The position numbers and the translations under genes are program-made. A DNA stretch of 42,371 nt from Tritrichomonas foetus (lineage: Eukaryota; Parabasalia; Tritrichomonadida; Tritrichomonadidae), in assembly GCA_001839685.1 (NCBI GenBank), contig MLAK01000469.1:10549-52919 (forward strand). The letters are read 5' to 3'. Below, in pieces: positions 42,366 through 42,371 of the stretch; position 1 is the stretch's first letter; the number at the start of each line of letters is the position of its first letter. The notes under the pieces were generated by a model, which worked only from the letters and a program-made list of their open reading frames with translations, was not told the origin of the DNA and made no database searches.

Positions 42366-42371
42366 TTCTTT

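Overview
The window looks like nuclear DNA of a parabasalid flagellate, most likely a Tritrichomonas-type trichomonad. The supporting signs are: a genome with roughly 30% G+C; compact, almost intronless genes on both strands; protein families typical of trichomonads (a long multi-membrane cyclase with a PAS domain, a BTB-like/discoidin protein, ankyrin arrays, R2R3 Myb, DUF4419); Inr-like TCAYW motifs close to several start codons; and one intron with trichomonad-style splice signals. The species call is inference. A single N at 21551 shows this is draft sequence.

Layout. 1-8000: a DUF4419 protein, a BTB-like/F5-8C protein, a coiled-coil protein, and a surface-type membrane protein whose frame is broken by an in-frame TGA. 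9-12 kb: an R2R3 Myb factor converging on a G+C-rich gene for a DIEG-repeat protein. 13-20.4 kb: a 1561-residue membrane nucleotide cyclase, then an ArfGAP. 20.4-22.8 kb: no intact gene, but a T94 tract and two decayed coding stretches on the minus strand. 22.8-32 kb: a 3067-residue VPS13 lipid-transfer protein. 32-40 kb, minus strand: a CLASP-like TOG/HEAT protein, a MOK/RCK-type kinase and an ankyrin-repeat protein. 40-42.2 kb: a coiled-coil gene split by a 293-base intron.

The genes do not form an operon or one pathway. Loose themes are membrane traffic (ArfGAP, VPS13), the microtubule/flagellar cytoskeleton (CLASP-like, MOK-like kinase, possibly the DIEG and coiled-coil proteins), and signalling and transcription (cyclase, Myb).

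I did not find a convincing new biological system. The points most worth checking are: the Arg-to-Gln change at the transition-state position of the cyclase; the decayed minus-strand genes next to a poly(A)-like tract; the intron; the repeated FLER/PKETTID module in the CLASP-like protein; and the broken surface-protein gene. All function calls come from reading motifs by eye; no database search was run.
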